Shown here: piece after piece, positions 54,199 to 63,918 of the stretch
How the letters are laid out: the number at the start of each line of letters is the position of its first letter
Numbering within the stretch: the stretch's first letter is position 1
Position numbers and translations under genes: made by a program
The notes under the pieces: model-generated
Databases searched by the model: none
What the model saw: only the letters and a program-made list of their open reading frames with translations
What the model was told of the DNA's origin: nothing
NCBI RefSeq assembly: GCF_000331575.1
Contig: NZ_KB223527.1
Coordinates: 1,089,842 to 1,153,841, forward strand
Direction: 5' to 3'
Source: Calidifontibacillus oryziterrae
GTDB taxonomy: Bacteria > Bacillota > Bacilli > Bacillales > Bacillaceae_J
Length of the DNA: 64,000 nucleotides

Positions 54199-56373
54199 TT
54201 ACTTAAAAAGAACGACTGTTGAAATGGCCATTATTTGTAAGGTTTTATTAATTTTATAAAGACCTTGTAAGCTAGCTTTCTCTCCATAGACAGCCACATT
54301 CCATGTATCATCATCAGGTATTTTAAATACCTGCTGTTTTACACTACTATTAAACAAAACAATGATTGCCTTCCAGGTGTCGATATGCTCCAGTTGCTCT
54401 AGTATATATCCTGCCATTTCTGGCGGTGTTTCCAGCCACCGATAATGATAGCGAATTTCGTTAGCTGTAGCTAATCGAAATGCTGGATGTGCCTTGCGAA
54501 TTGAGATCAGCATTCGAGTATAGGAGAGATACTCTTTATACATATCCTTCCTTGCCCAATCAAGTTGATTAATATAATCAGGAAGATTATAGCTATTTCC
54601 TTCTCCATATTTTGTGCGAAAATACTCAATCCCACTATGTAGAAAAGGAATGCCTTGTGATAGCAATACTATTGCGATCCCAAGTATTTGCCTTTTTCTT
54701 CTTACACTGTCTTTTTCGTCACCATTGCATTGTGCTAATTTATCCCAAAGCGTATGATTATCATGACATTCAATATAATTAATTGATTGACAAGGTGATT
54801 CAAACATCCCATTTATATTTTTCTGGAGTGATATACTTCCTGCCAACAGCTCCATTAAAAAAGCCTTCTTCGTTGTAACTCCTGAAATAAAACCTTTATC
54901 GCGTAAATCGAACGAACTTCCTTTGACAGTATCTCGGAATAAATCATTAAAATGAGCAATCCCGGGAAGCTCCGAAGCATTTTTTATAATTGCTTTTTTT
55001 TCGTCTGGTATCGGTGTATCTAAATTCCACCCCTCACCAACTATAATTATCGAAGGATCAATTAAATCAAGAGCGGTTCTTACAGCTTTCATTGTTTCAA
55101 CATCCAAGATTCCCATTAAATCAAAGCGAAACCCATCGATATTATATTCCTTTGCCCAAAAAGTAACCGAATCGATAATAAACTTACGGACCATTAATCG
55201 TTCCGAAGCAATGTCATTGCCAACTCCTGTTCCATTTGAAGGCAATCCGTAATCGTTATAACGAAAAAAATATCCTGGGACTATTTTTTCAAAGGATGAC
55301 GCCTCAAGAATATAGACGTGATTGTAAACAACATCCATAATGACTCGTATTCCTTTTTGATGCAACGCTTCAATCATTTCCTTTGTTTCAAGGATTCTTA
55401 CATACGGATCATAAGGATCCGTTGCATAGCTTCCTTCGGGTACATTATAATTAACAGGGTTATAACCCCAATTATATGGAGCAGGATTATAACGCCAATG
55501 AAATTCGTCCTCAATAGCACCTTCATTCACACCACCAAAGTCATTAAATGGCAGTAATTGTACGTGGGTAATACCGAGTTCCACGAGATAATCGACACAT
55601 GTCTTACAATCATTAGGACCCTTGGTCTGTTCCTCTGTAAATGCTTTGTATTTCCCTTTATACATCGCCCCACTTTCGGGATGGATAGAAAAATCACGGA
55701 TATGAGTTTCATAAATGATTGCATCTGTAGGAGAATGAAATTCTGGTAGTAAATGTGATTGCTTTTTAATTTTTGTTTTTGCAAGATCTATAACAACCCC
55801 AAACTCCCCATTTACTGTAGTCCCCTTTACATAAGGATCAACTACCTCTTTCCATTCCTTATTTACGCATACATTATAGAGATAGTAACATCCTTCAAGA
55901 TTCCCGTATTGGGTAACTGTCCAAGTGCCTTTTGAAGAGCGCTCCATTGGAATTTTTTGTTTGAATTTTCCTTCTTGATGATATAACAACAATTCTACAT
56001 TTGTTGCAGTAGGTGCCCAAACCTTAAACATTGTTTTCTCATCACAATAAGTAGCACCTAAATCTGTACCATCATAATAGAAAAACTGATCAAACTCTTT
56101 TGTTCTTATTACAGAGCCTATTGATAGTTCTACTTGTAGCCCTTTGTTAGTAGTGACTAAATAATGAGTATCTAGTCGAACGTTTTCCTCGGCTTTACAG
56201 TAAATTTTAATTACAGTTGGTAACGTTTCGACCTTAAAAACAGACAGTTCAATTTTCTCTTCCTCATTAATTAGGGAAAAGAAATGCTCATTAACGTCTG
56301 AAACACCCATAGGAAGAAAAACGACTACCATATCAATTTTTTCTAGATACGCTTCAAATTGAACATGGTTCAC
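54199..56373 (-). CDS. amyX: Type I pullulanase AmyX
   Basis: 724 residues, no signal peptide, so intracellular. Hydrolyses alpha-1,6 bonds in pullulan, glycogen or limit dextrins. An N-terminal beta-sandwich and CBM48-like part (about 95-200) precede the GH13 barrel. Family marker YNWGYNPVNYNVPEGSYA (about 295); catalytic regions DVVYNHV, GFRFDLMGI (nucleophile Asp), IIVGEGWN (acid Glu) and ECHDNHTLWD. GTG start at 56371-56373 after AAGGAG with a longish 10-base spacer. Confidence 0.95.
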   Translation of the reverse strand: MNHVQFEAYLEKIDMVVVFLPMGVSDVNEHFFSLINEEEKIELSVFKVETLPTVIKIYCKAEENVRLDTHYLVTTNKGLQVELSIGSVIRTKEFDQFFYYDGTDLGATYCDEKTMFKVWAPTATNVELLLYHQEGKFKQKIPMERSSKGTWTVTQYGNLEGCYYLYNVCVNKEWKEVVDPYVKGTTVNGEFGVVIDLAKTKIKKQSHLLPEFHSPTDAIIYETHIRDFSIHPESGAMYKGKYKAFTEEQTKGPNDCKTCVDYLVELGITHVQLLPFNDFGGVNEGAIEDEFHWRYNPAPYNWGYNPVNYNVPEGSYATDPYDPYVRILETKEMIEALHQKGIRVIMDVVYNHVYILEASSFEKIVPGYFFRYNDYGLPSNGTGVGNDIASERLMVRKFIIDSVTFWAKEYNIDGFRFDLMGILDVETMKAVRTALDLIDPSIIIVGEGWNLDTPIPDEKKAIIKNASELPGIAHFNDLFRDTVKGSSFDLRDKGFISGVTTKKAFLMELLAGSISLQKNINGMFESPCQSINYIECHDNHTLWDKLAQCNGDEKDSVRRKRQILGIAIVLLSQGIPFLHSGIEYFRTKYGEGNSYNLPDYINQLDWARKDMYKEYLSYTRMLISIRKAHPAFRLATANEIRYHYRWLETPPEMAGYILEQLEHIDTWKAIIVLFNSSVKQQVFKIPDDDTWNVAVYGEKASLQGLYKINKTLQIMAISTVVLFK

Positions 56374-56401
56374 TTTAGGTTAACTCCTTAAATGAATATT
56401 T

Positions 56402-57403
56402 TCACCATTGAATTTCATCTTCATCTGGCTCCCATTCGGTACGACGAAAATAAGTTGATTGGCAATGTCGTAAAAGGGCTTGGGCACCTTTTAATTGAAC
56501 GAATTTAATAGGTGATGGTAGTCTTCTTAATCGGGAATACCAATCGCTATAACTTCGTTTATCAATAATTGTTGTATTGACTGGTTCGTAATCACCTTCA
56601 ATATATCCTGTTCGGGATAATACAACTTTTTTCACAGACAAATCAATATCATAATGCTTGTAATAGCTTTGAACTAGGTTAGCGGTTCTATTTAAGGAAA
56701 TCATTGGATTAATCCGCTTTTTCTCATTTTCTCCAGAGCCTTCAAACCAATAGCGCCCTCTATCAGTAAGATAGACACTCATGTCTTCGCTTTCAAGAAG
56801 TGAAATACAATATGTTGTCACCGGACTTAAAAGAATGATATCTAAATCAATTGGAGCTTTTTTTACTATTAACGTAGGTTTATATAAAAGTAAATAGTTG
56901 TCAGGAAAATGTTGTAAAAAATACTTTAAAACTTCGTCATGATACAAGCTGTTATCTATTATTGAGCGATCTCTCAAAGTAGAACTTGCCCAATTTAGCT
57001 GGAAATAAAATAATTCCTCAAGGAATTCCTTTTTTAAATCTTCCTCTGTCTTTACCTCATCCCCGAAAAGTCTTGTCGCCTCTTTTAAAGACGTCTCTAA
57101 GTCATTATATTCTATGTCCTCGTTACCAGTTTTCTTAAACCATCCTTTTATCGTTTGAAAAAATCCTTTATTATCATCTTCCAACCAATTTTCATCAAAG
57201 CTCTCAAATCCAATAAAAGGTTCATATTTTTTAAGATCATGGTTAATGTTTTCTGACTGATCAATAATTATTTCTTTATTATACCAAGCTGATTTAATCT
57301 TTTCCCAACGTTCTTTCTTTAGACGAATATACTGACTTGGGTAACGAAAAATATCAGTTTCATAACGGGAGATAAAATCTTGTAATTTAATTAACTGTGC
57401 CAC
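56402..57403 (-). CDS. NERD-like (nuclease-related) domain protein
   Basis: 333 residues from GTG at 57401-57403, preceded by TGGAGGAA. The N-terminal 130 residues are helical and charged. The centre (about 125-260) follows the NERD layout: DLDIILLSPVTTYCISLLE followed by GRYWFEGSGENEKKRINPMISLNRTANLVQSYY. In this copy the usual Glu-x-Lys after the Asp strand is not evident (ISLLESED), so nuclease activity is doubtful. Function unknown. It is upstream of amyX on the same strand, 29 bp apart. Confidence 0.68.
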   Translation of the reverse strand: MAQLIKLQDFISRYETDIFRYPSQYIRLKKERWEKIKSAWYNKEIIIDQSENINHDLKKYEPFIGFESFDENWLEDDNKGFFQTIKGWFKKTGNEDIEYNDLETSLKEATRLFGDEVKTEEDLKKEFLEELFYFQLNWASSTLRDRSIIDNSLYHDEVLKYFLQHFPDNYLLLYKPTLIVKKAPIDLDIILLSPVTTYCISLLESEDMSVYLTDRGRYWFEGSGENEKKRINPMISLNRTANLVQSYYKHYDIDLSVKKVVLSRTGYIEGDYEPVNTTIIDKRSYSDWYSRLRRLPSPIKFVQLKGAQALLRHCQSTYFRRTEWEPDEDEIQW

Positions 57404-57461
57404 AAGGCTTCCTCCACTCCATGAGGCGGTAAACTTTAATACCGCTTATTACATAAAATCG

Positions 57462-58148
57462 TTATAATAATAAATACACAAACACCGGGCTTAAAACTGA
57501 TGCGAAAATAGTTGATAATGTCATTGCAATGGAACTAATTGCGCCTTCTCTTTCCCCTAGCTCGAGAGCCTTCGATGTTCCAATTCCATGTGCAGCAGTG
57601 CCAAACCCAATTCCCTTACCAATAAAATGATTGATTCGAATCCATTTTATCAAATAGGGGCCAAAAACAGCACCAAACACTCCTGCTACCATTACAAATA
57701 CTGCCGCCAACGTAGGATTCCCCCCAATAACAGAAGCAATATCCATCGCAACTGGAGAAGTAACAGATTTAGGAACTAGTGAATATGTTGTTATTTTTTC
57801 TATCTTAAACAATATCGAGAGTTCAATACCACTTACTATTCCGATAATTGTACCACAAAAAACGCCTGCTATGATCGGGGTTCCATACTTCTTAATGGTA
57901 TCAAGTTGATTGTACAACGGATATGCAAGGGCAACAACAGCAGGTCCTAATAAATGGACAATCCACTTGCCACCAACCATATATGTTTCGTAAGGAATTT
58001 GAAAAAATAATAAAACCCCAGCAATTACAACTGTAGTTGTTAAGATTGGTACCATAAATGGTGTGAAAAATTTAATATATATCTTTTTCATCAAGTTATA
58101 TGTAATGATCGTGCCAGCTATTGCTATTATCGCAATTAATAGTTTCAT
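57462..58148 (-). CDS. lrgB: LrgB-family membrane protein
   Basis: 228 residues from ATG at 58148, preceded by AAAGAGGGAAG; the upstream extension lies inside lrgA. About 6-7 membrane segments, with GTAAHGIGTSKALELGEREGAISSIAM near the C-terminus, the LrgB/CidB signature. LrgAB proteins were first linked to control of murein hydrolases; in Bacillus a homologous pair carries out pyruvate uptake. Its ATG overlaps the lrgA stop by 4 bp. Confidence 0.9.
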   Translation of the reverse strand: MKLLIAIIAIAGTIITYNLMKKIYIKFFTPFMVPILTTTVVIAGVLLFFQIPYETYMVGGKWIVHLLGPAVVALAYPLYNQLDTIKKYGTPIIAGVFCGTIIGIVSGIELSILFKIEKITTYSLVPKSVTSPVAMDIASVIGGNPTLAAVFVMVAGVFGAVFGPYLIKWIRINHFIGKGIGFGTAAHGIGTSKALELGEREGAISSIAMTLSTIFASVLSPVFVYLLL

Positions 58149-58549
58149 AGTTCTTCCCTCTTTCCAGTATAACTCAATGACGTATTGATAGCCTCTTTTT
58201 TTATTGCAATCCACTGGCTTATCATTGCTGATGCAACCATTACTAAAAATGTGCTTATCACAACTACCAAAACGGAAAATAATCCACGTCCTTTAAATAG
58301 GTGCAAATACTCTACCACACCTACAGTTACGGGTACAAATAACAATGGTAAATGAGAAAGCATAAAGCTTGCGCCTTTATGTATCCATTTTGCCTTGAAT
58401 TTTTTAGTTAGCAATAATAAAAATAATAACAGCATCCCCATAATACTTCCAGGAATCGGCAAGTGAAATGCTTTTTGTATCCATAAACCAATATAATAAA
58501 AAAGATAAAGAATAGTAATTTGATAGACGACTCGTAAAATTTCCCCCAT
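58145..58549 (-). CDS. lrgA: LrgA/CidA-family holin-like membrane protein
   Basis: 134 residues with four membrane segments and the IPGSIMGMLLLFLLLLTK signature near residue 33. Works with LrgB. ATG at 58549 follows AGGGGAG. Which of the two proposed roles, murein hydrolase control or pyruvate transport, applies cannot be read from sequence, and no lytSR-type regulator is in the window. Confidence 0.9.
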   Translation of the reverse strand: MGEILRVVYQITILYLFYYIGLWIQKAFHLPIPGSIMGMLLLFLLLLTKKFKAKWIHKGASFMLSHLPLLFVPVTVGVVEYLHLFKGRGLFSVLVVVISTFLVMVASAMISQWIAIKKEAINTSLSYTGKREEL

Positions 58550-58647
58550 GAAAATACTCCCCTATTTTTTGGGCAACTCTCTTTGCCACAAGTTGTTATA
58601 ATACAGAATGATACTGTAATGTAACATAGTTTACATTATTTTTTCAC

Positions 58648-58684
58648 AAAGAAAAAGAGGCCCCTTAAAACTAAGTCGCCTCCG
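58648..58684 (-). terminator. Terminator of the EAL protein gene
   Basis: GAGGCC...CTTAA side (from 58651) pairs with TTAG...GCCTC (to 58682) with small bulges; a T-rich run follows on the minus strand. Confidence 0.65.
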
Positions 58685-58692
58685 TAAGTAAA

Positions 58693-60768
58693 TTACGATC
58701 GATTTTTTTCTAAAAACTCTTGAAATCTATCAGGGCTCAGTGGTCTACTAAAATAAAAACCTTGAATTTCATCACAAGAATGAGCATGCAAGAATGCAAA
58801 TTGCTTTTGTGTCTCTACACCTTCAGCTGTAACATGAAAATCTAAATTTTTCGCCATAGCAATTATAGTCCTTACAATTGTCGTATCACCATTTTTCTCA
58901 AGATCCTGTACAAATGATTGATCAATTTTAAGACGATTAACTGGAAAACTTCGTAAATAACTTAATGATGAGTAGCCAGTCCCAAAATCATCTATCGAAA
59001 TTTGAATTCCAAATGTTTTTAACTTATTTAACTGTTCGAGTAATGCAAAATTTTTTTCTAGAGAGTTATTTTCGGTAATTTCAAGTTCTAGTAATTGTGG
59101 TGGGAATTTTAATTTTTTTACAATTCCAATGATCGTATCACCTATATTAGGTTCCTGAAGTTGTATGACTGAAAGATTAACAGAAACCTTTAATTTGTTG
59201 TGCCCAAGTTCATGCCATTTTTTTGTTTGCGTAATGGCTTGTTCCAGAGTCCATATTCCGATTGGGACAATCAAGCCTGTTTCCTCAGCTATTGGAATAA
59301 ATTCACTTGGCGGAACCTTCCCTAACAAAGAATTATTCCACCTTAACAAAGCTTCCATTCCAACAACGGTTTTCGAATTCGTTTTAATCCTTGGCTGGTA
59401 GTTTACGCTTAATTCATTATTATCAATGGCATCCCGCAAATATCGTTCTATTACAATCTTCCGTTCTAGTTCCTGTTCCAACTGTTTATCAAACAACTTA
59501 TAATGGTTTCTTCTTTTGCTCTTAGCAGCATACATGGCCTGTACCGCTTTTTTTAAAAGTTCATCAAAGCTATTCCCATCACTAGGGTATGTACAAACAC
59601 CAATACTTGTGGATGTATAGATTCGGTGGTTTTTAATTTCAAAGGGCTTTGGTAGTTCAGTAAGTATTTTCTCGCAAGTTTGTTTGATTTTTTCAACATC
59701 ATTGTTATTAAGAAGTACTAGAAATTTATCTCCTTCTTTTCTAGCAACAACATAGCCTTTGTCAATAATCCCCAGAAGCCGTTTTGCCACTTCAACTAAA
59801 ACCATATCTCCAATATTGTATCCAAAGGAGTCATTGATCGATTTAAATCGTTCTAAATTTATACATAGCAAAGCAAAAGGTCTGCCCCTATTTATTCTTA
59901 CATTGACCTCATCCTGCATTTTCCGCTTGTTTGCTACTGATGTTAATTCATCATAGTAGGCAAGATACAGTAGCTCCTCTTCAGCATTTTTTTTCGCTGT
60001 AATGTCTTTACAAATTGACATATATTGATATGGTCTTCCATTTTCATCTATAAACGGTACAATGGTAGCATCCAGCCATATTATTGTCCCATCCTTAGCC
60101 TTATTACGAATCTCACTACGGAAGATTCGCCCATTTCCAAGATCAGACCACATTTTTTTAAAAAATTGTTTCGGATGGTATTTTGAGTTAATTACACGGT
60201 GGTCAAAGCCCACTAGCTCTTCACTACTGAATTGAAACAATTTACAGAAGTGGTCATTGACATACTTTATAACCCCGCGTGGATCCGTTATTGTTAATAA
60301 CGATGCCTCATCCAAAGAATATTTGATATTTTCCAATTCGTTAATAGTTTCTTTAATAATTCCTTCTGTTTTTCGGTCTGTTAAATCCTCAATCGTTATC
60401 ATTAATTCATGCACCGTGTTGTCATTTCTAACTAGAGGTACATTATGAATACGAACCGGCACTGATGAACCGTCCTTCTTTGCCCTAGTAGTTTCAGGAA
60501 AAACAACCGTCTTCTTTGCTAAGGCTACACGACGAAAGGCTTGGCGAAACTTACTTTGATTTTTCTCGGAGAAAAGTGGATAAAAGCGCTCAAGCACTTC
60601 ATCCTCCGTCCATCCAAAAATTTTTTCCGCTTCTTTGTTCCACATTTTCACAATCCCGTTTAAATCAATAATAATAATTGCTATTGGTGCTTGTTTAATG
60701 ATTTTCTGCAAAATTTCATTATTTTCCCATAGATTGTTAGTTTGGAAATCAGTCGCTTTCGAGGACAT
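58693..60768 (-). CDS. c-di-GMP phosphodiesterase with PAS-PAS-GGDEF-EAL domains
   Basis: 691 residues, no membrane segment. Two PAS domains (about 18-130 and 150-260), a GGDEF domain (about 265-425) and an EAL domain (about 440-685). The GGDEF signature reads KEGDKF (about 344), so cyclase activity is unlikely. The EAL side is intact: GMEALLRW (about 471), ELEITEN, IDDFGTGYSSLSYL, KIDQSF and AEGVET. It should break c-di-GMP to pGpG, perhaps with GTP sensed by the degenerate domain. It may balance the cyclase DgcP in this window. ATG at 60768 after GAGGTG. Confidence 0.92.
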   Translation of the reverse strand: MSSKATDFQTNNLWENNEILQKIIKQAPIAIIIIDLNGIVKMWNKEAEKIFGWTEDEVLERFYPLFSEKNQSKFRQAFRRVALAKKTVVFPETTRAKKDGSSVPVRIHNVPLVRNDNTVHELMITIEDLTDRKTEGIIKETINELENIKYSLDEASLLTITDPRGVIKYVNDHFCKLFQFSSEELVGFDHRVINSKYHPKQFFKKMWSDLGNGRIFRSEIRNKAKDGTIIWLDATIVPFIDENGRPYQYMSICKDITAKKNAEEELLYLAYYDELTSVANKRKMQDEVNVRINRGRPFALLCINLERFKSINDSFGYNIGDMVLVEVAKRLLGIIDKGYVVARKEGDKFLVLLNNNDVEKIKQTCEKILTELPKPFEIKNHRIYTSTSIGVCTYPSDGNSFDELLKKAVQAMYAAKSKRRNHYKLFDKQLEQELERKIVIERYLRDAIDNNELSVNYQPRIKTNSKTVVGMEALLRWNNSLLGKVPPSEFIPIAEETGLIVPIGIWTLEQAITQTKKWHELGHNKLKVSVNLSVIQLQEPNIGDTIIGIVKKLKFPPQLLELEITENNSLEKNFALLEQLNKLKTFGIQISIDDFGTGYSSLSYLRSFPVNRLKIDQSFVQDLEKNGDTTIVRTIIAMAKNLDFHVTAEGVETQKQFAFLHAHSCDEIQGFYFSRPLSPDRFQEFLEKNRS

Positions 60769-60936
60769 CGTTTCACCTCAAACTTTTTTTAAAATAGTTT
60801 TTAAAATTGTTTTGTATAATACATTTTACACAATATAAGTTAAAATTCGACATATTTTATAAAAATTTTACTTTTTTTTAATAACTTGGTAATTTTTTCT
60901 TAATTCCCGAAAACCTTTAGTAGGACTTTTTATTCA

Positions 60937-60968
60937 TTAAAAAAACTCAGCTAGAGCCGAGTTTTTAT
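60937..60968 (-). terminator. pepV terminator
   Basis: AAAACTC (60942-60948) pairs with GAGTTTT (60959-60965) with AGC/GCC-side partial pairing; T run on the minus strand. Confidence 0.78.
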
Positions 60969-60979
60969 TTTTAAACTAA

Positions 60980-62404
60980 CTAATTTTTTACAAGCTCATA
61001 AATTGCTTGTGCGTAAATTGCTGTTGCTCTTAGTAAGTCCTCTATTTCAATATATTCATCCTTTTGATGAGCTACGTCGGGACGGCCAGGGAATAAAGGC
61101 CCGAAGGCAACACCTGATGTTAATGATCTAGCGTACGTGCCACCGCCAATTGCAAGTAACTCTGCTTTTCCCCCTGTTTGCTGTTCATATACTTTTTTCA
61201 ATATTTGAATAAACGGTGTTTGTTCATCAACATAATGCGGCTTAGAATCATCTAATTCTGTGTAGCTAAATCCATTCCCTTCAGCTATAGCTATTATTTT
61301 TTTCTTTGATTCCTCAATTTTGTGACTAACTGGGTACCGCAGATTCAAGCCGATTTCTCCAATGCCAGCTCGGTCATATGATAGTATCCCGCAATTGATC
61401 GTTAGCTCACCTGAAATTTGATCCTCAAATGCAATGCCAATTGTATGGCCTCGCGTTTCTTGCCCGAGGTATTGATTAACAAACGTTGAAAACTTAGTAC
61501 CGTTGTTATCTAGATGTTGCTTTGCTAAGAATTGATTGAGTAATAGCCCCGCATTTTTCCCATTATTCGGCTCCATTCCATGAGCTGATATTCCCTCTAG
61601 CTTTAGTTCAACTGTATGATCACGTAATACAGCTTTCCCTTTTACATTGTTATTCTGCAAAAACAGCACAAACTGTTCTTTTAGTAGATCTCCACTCTTT
61701 TCTGTTTTACATTCAAGAATCGCTACAGCCATATCAGGGACCATATTTAATCTGCGCCCTGCTTGAAAAGACTGCAAAACAATTTCACCTTGTTCACCAG
61801 ACGCTTGAAAATGTTGGGTTAACGTAAAATCAAGAATTCCTTTTTCAGCATTAATGATTGGAAAATCCGCATCTGGCGCAAACCCCATAGTTGGCATTTC
61901 CTCGTGTTTAAAGTAATGGTCTACACAACGCCAATTGCTTTCTTCATCTGTTCCCAAAATAATTCTTACTCTTTTTTGAAATGGTTCTCCTAGTTCTTTA
62001 ACTATTTTGAGAGCATAATAGGCCGCTATCGTTGGACCTTTATCGTCAATTGCTCCCCTAGCAAAAATTTTATTTTCTCTAATTTCAGCACCATAAGGAT
62101 CACTCGTCCAGCCGTCACCTTCAGGAACAACATCAACGTGGCATAAAATCCCGATTAACTCCTTACCTGTTCCATACTCAATATGACCTGCAAGACCATT
62201 TAAATTTTTTACGATAAATCCATCATTTTCTCCTTTATTAAGTAAAAATTGTAATGCTTTCGCTATTCCTACGCCTAAGGGAGCATCTATAGACGTTTCA
62301 TTTTCATCTAATACACTTTTAATTTGTAAAAATTTTTGCGTATCCTCAATGATACTACTTTTACGTTTATTTACTTCTTCCATCCAATTAATTTCGATTG
62401 GCAT
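60980..62404 (-). CDS. pepV: Dipeptidase PepV (YtjP), M20 family
   Basis: 474 residues. Zinc dipeptidase with the M20 fold: GILCHVDVVPEGDGWTSDPYG (about 83), ARGAIDDKGPTIAAYYAL (metal Asp, about 115), LGTDEESNWRCVDHYF (catalytic Glu), and FAPDADFPIINAEKG. The last metal His is in GRPDVAHQKDEY at the C-terminus. Hydrolyses many dipeptides in the cytoplasm. ATG at 62404 follows AAAAGGGG. Confidence 0.94.
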   Translation of the reverse strand: MPIEINWMEEVNKRKSSIIEDTQKFLQIKSVLDENETSIDAPLGVGIAKALQFLLNKGENDGFIVKNLNGLAGHIEYGTGKELIGILCHVDVVPEGDGWTSDPYGAEIRENKIFARGAIDDKGPTIAAYYALKIVKELGEPFQKRVRIILGTDEESNWRCVDHYFKHEEMPTMGFAPDADFPIINAEKGILDFTLTQHFQASGEQGEIVLQSFQAGRRLNMVPDMAVAILECKTEKSGDLLKEQFVLFLQNNNVKGKAVLRDHTVELKLEGISAHGMEPNNGKNAGLLLNQFLAKQHLDNNGTKFSTFVNQYLGQETRGHTIGIAFEDQISGELTINCGILSYDRAGIGEIGLNLRYPVSHKIEESKKKIIAIAEGNGFSYTELDDSKPHYVDEQTPFIQILKKVYEQQTGGKAELLAIGGGTYARSLTSGVAFGPLFPGRPDVAHQKDEYIEIEDLLRATAIYAQAIYELVKN

Positions 62405-62757
62405 CTAATTCAGCCCCTTTTTATCTAATGAGATTGAAAGTAACACTAATCTTGGCTATAATCGTGTAGATTTTATATGTAACATACCGCTAAATTGTCA
62501 TAATATTCAGGCGACTAAATATATTATTATAGAAAAAAGAAAAAGTGAGGTGGGTCAATAGACACATTTACTATAAATTATTTAAATTCTGTTGAAATTT
62601 GACATAATGGGTGGTAACTTTTAACTAAGATAGTGTATGATAAAATTGTATCCATTAGTATTACTACTTAGGTTTTGGAGTTTAAATGGTAAGAAGCATC
62701 ACCTCTATTTAATTTCTTGTTCAATTCATCTTGAACATTACATTAAGGAGTGGTTTT
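62405..62757. other. Intergenic region between pepV and ytzE
   Basis: 353 bp between divergent genes with no open frame I would call. A perfect TTGACA is at 62599-62604 on the plus strand, but no good -10 box is 16-18 bp downstream (TAAGAT is 21 bp away). Otherwise nothing recognisable. Confidence 0.5.
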
Positions 62758-62973
62758 TTGAGCCCAACTGCCCGTATGCTAAACCGTATTAAATCAGTCT
62801 ACCTATTTATTAATGAAAAAGGAACTGTATCAACCCAAGAACTTGTAGAAGAATTTGGAACTACTCATCGAACAATTCAAAGAGACTTAAATGTACTTAC
62901 GTACAATGATTTAGTTTGTAGTCCAAGTAGAGGATTTTGGACGACAACAGAAAAGAAGGTTAAAATATCATAA
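62758..62973 (+). CDS. ytzE: YtzE, DeoR-type helix-turn-helix protein
   Basis: 71 residues from TTG at 62758, preceded by AAGGAG; an in-frame TTG further upstream precedes that site and is rejected. The whole protein is one DeoR-type winged helix (RIKSVYLFINEKGTVSTQELVEEFG, then TTHRTIQRDLNVLTYNDLV). It lacks the sugar-binding domain of full DeoR repressors, so how it senses a signal, if at all, is unknown. Own terminator follows. Confidence 0.88.
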   Translation: MSPTARMLNRIKSVYLFINEKGTVSTQELVEEFGTTHRTIQRDLNVLTYNDLVCSPSRGFWTTTEKKVKIS

Positions 62974-62992
62974 CTTGATTATAAAGTATGCA

Positions 62993-63025
62993 CAACCGCC
63001 CGTAAAAAAACGGGCGGTTTTAGTT
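62993..63025 (+). terminator. ytzE terminator
   Basis: AACCGCCCG (62994-63002) pairs perfectly with CGGGCGGTT (63011-63019), followed by a T-rich stretch. Confidence 0.9.
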
Positions 63026-63094
63026 TTCGGAAAAGTCACCTTTGTGATAAATTGAACTATACTAACAAAGACTAACAAGATATCACAACAAGTT

Positions 63095-63808
63095 TTATGT
63101 AGTACTTTTTAGTAATTCTATCTCTTCATTCGTTAAGTCACGGTATTCCCCTTGCTTTAATGTTTGATCAAGTAATAAAGGTCCCATTTTAATTCTCATC
63201 AGAAAGCTGACTTTCTTCCCAACGGCGATAAACATCCGCTTTACTTGATGAAATTTCCCTTCAGTAATCGTTAATTCTATTTCCGATTCATTACCAGATG
63301 ACAAAATTACTAGTTCCGCAGGCTTTGTGATATATCCATCCTCAAGTGTGACTCCGCTTCGAAATCGTTCTATATCGTCTTCTGTTACAACTCCCTCAAT
63401 TTTTGCGTAGTATGTTTTTGGAACATGCTTTTTGGGAGATAAAAGCCGGTGTGCTAATTTCCCATCATTCGTGAGTATCAATAAACCGACCGTATCTTTG
63501 TCTAGTCTGCCAACTGGAAACGGCTCAAATCTTTGATCGTCCAGTTCTAATAAGTCAATGACTGTTGTTTCGTGATTATCCTCAGTTGCCGAAATGACCC
63601 CACTAGGCTTATTCATCATTAAATATATATATTCCTTATATTCTACAATCTCCCCGTGAACAGTAACCCCATCCACCTCAGGTGTAAGCTGCGTTTGTGA
63701 ATCTTTAACAACCTCATCATTTATTTTTACTGCACCTGTTTTGAGAAGCTTTTTTACTTCCTTTCTACTCCCAAAGCCAGAATTGGCTAAAAACTTATCA
63801 ATTCGCAA
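63095..63808 (-). CDS. rsuA: 16S rRNA pseudouridine synthase, RsuA family (YtzG)
   Basis: 237 residues from TTG at 63806-63808, seven bases after AGGGGG. N-terminal S4 domain (about 1-60, RIDKFLANSGFGSRKEVKKLL) and a pseudouridine synthase domain with catalytic Asp in PVGRLDKDTVGLLILTNDG (about 103). RsuA modifies U516 of 16S rRNA (E. coli numbering). It corresponds to ytzG; the ytgP transporter gene that I expect next to it in B. subtilis is not between it and ytzE. Confidence 0.9.
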   Translation of the reverse strand: MRIDKFLANSGFGSRKEVKKLLKTGAVKINDEVVKDSQTQLTPEVDGVTVHGEIVEYKEYIYLMMNKPSGVISATEDNHETTVIDLLELDDQRFEPFPVGRLDKDTVGLLILTNDGKLAHRLLSPKKHVPKTYYAKIEGVVTEDDIERFRSGVTLEDGYITKPAELVILSSGNESEIELTITEGKFHQVKRMFIAVGKKVSFLMRIKMGPLLLDQTLKQGEYRDLTNEEIELLKSTT

Positions 63809-63918
63809 TACAATACCCCCTTCGAAATACCTTTTACGGTGTTTTTAGGCACTCGTCTATTCCATATTTATCATAATCGCATAAAGTATTAACGAATATA
63901 AGAAAGGAGAGAGGATTC

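Noticed and set aside
57424..57445. GCGGTA/TACCGC hairpin between lrgB and the NERD-like gene
   Set aside because: No T run follows on either strand, so it was not called a terminator.
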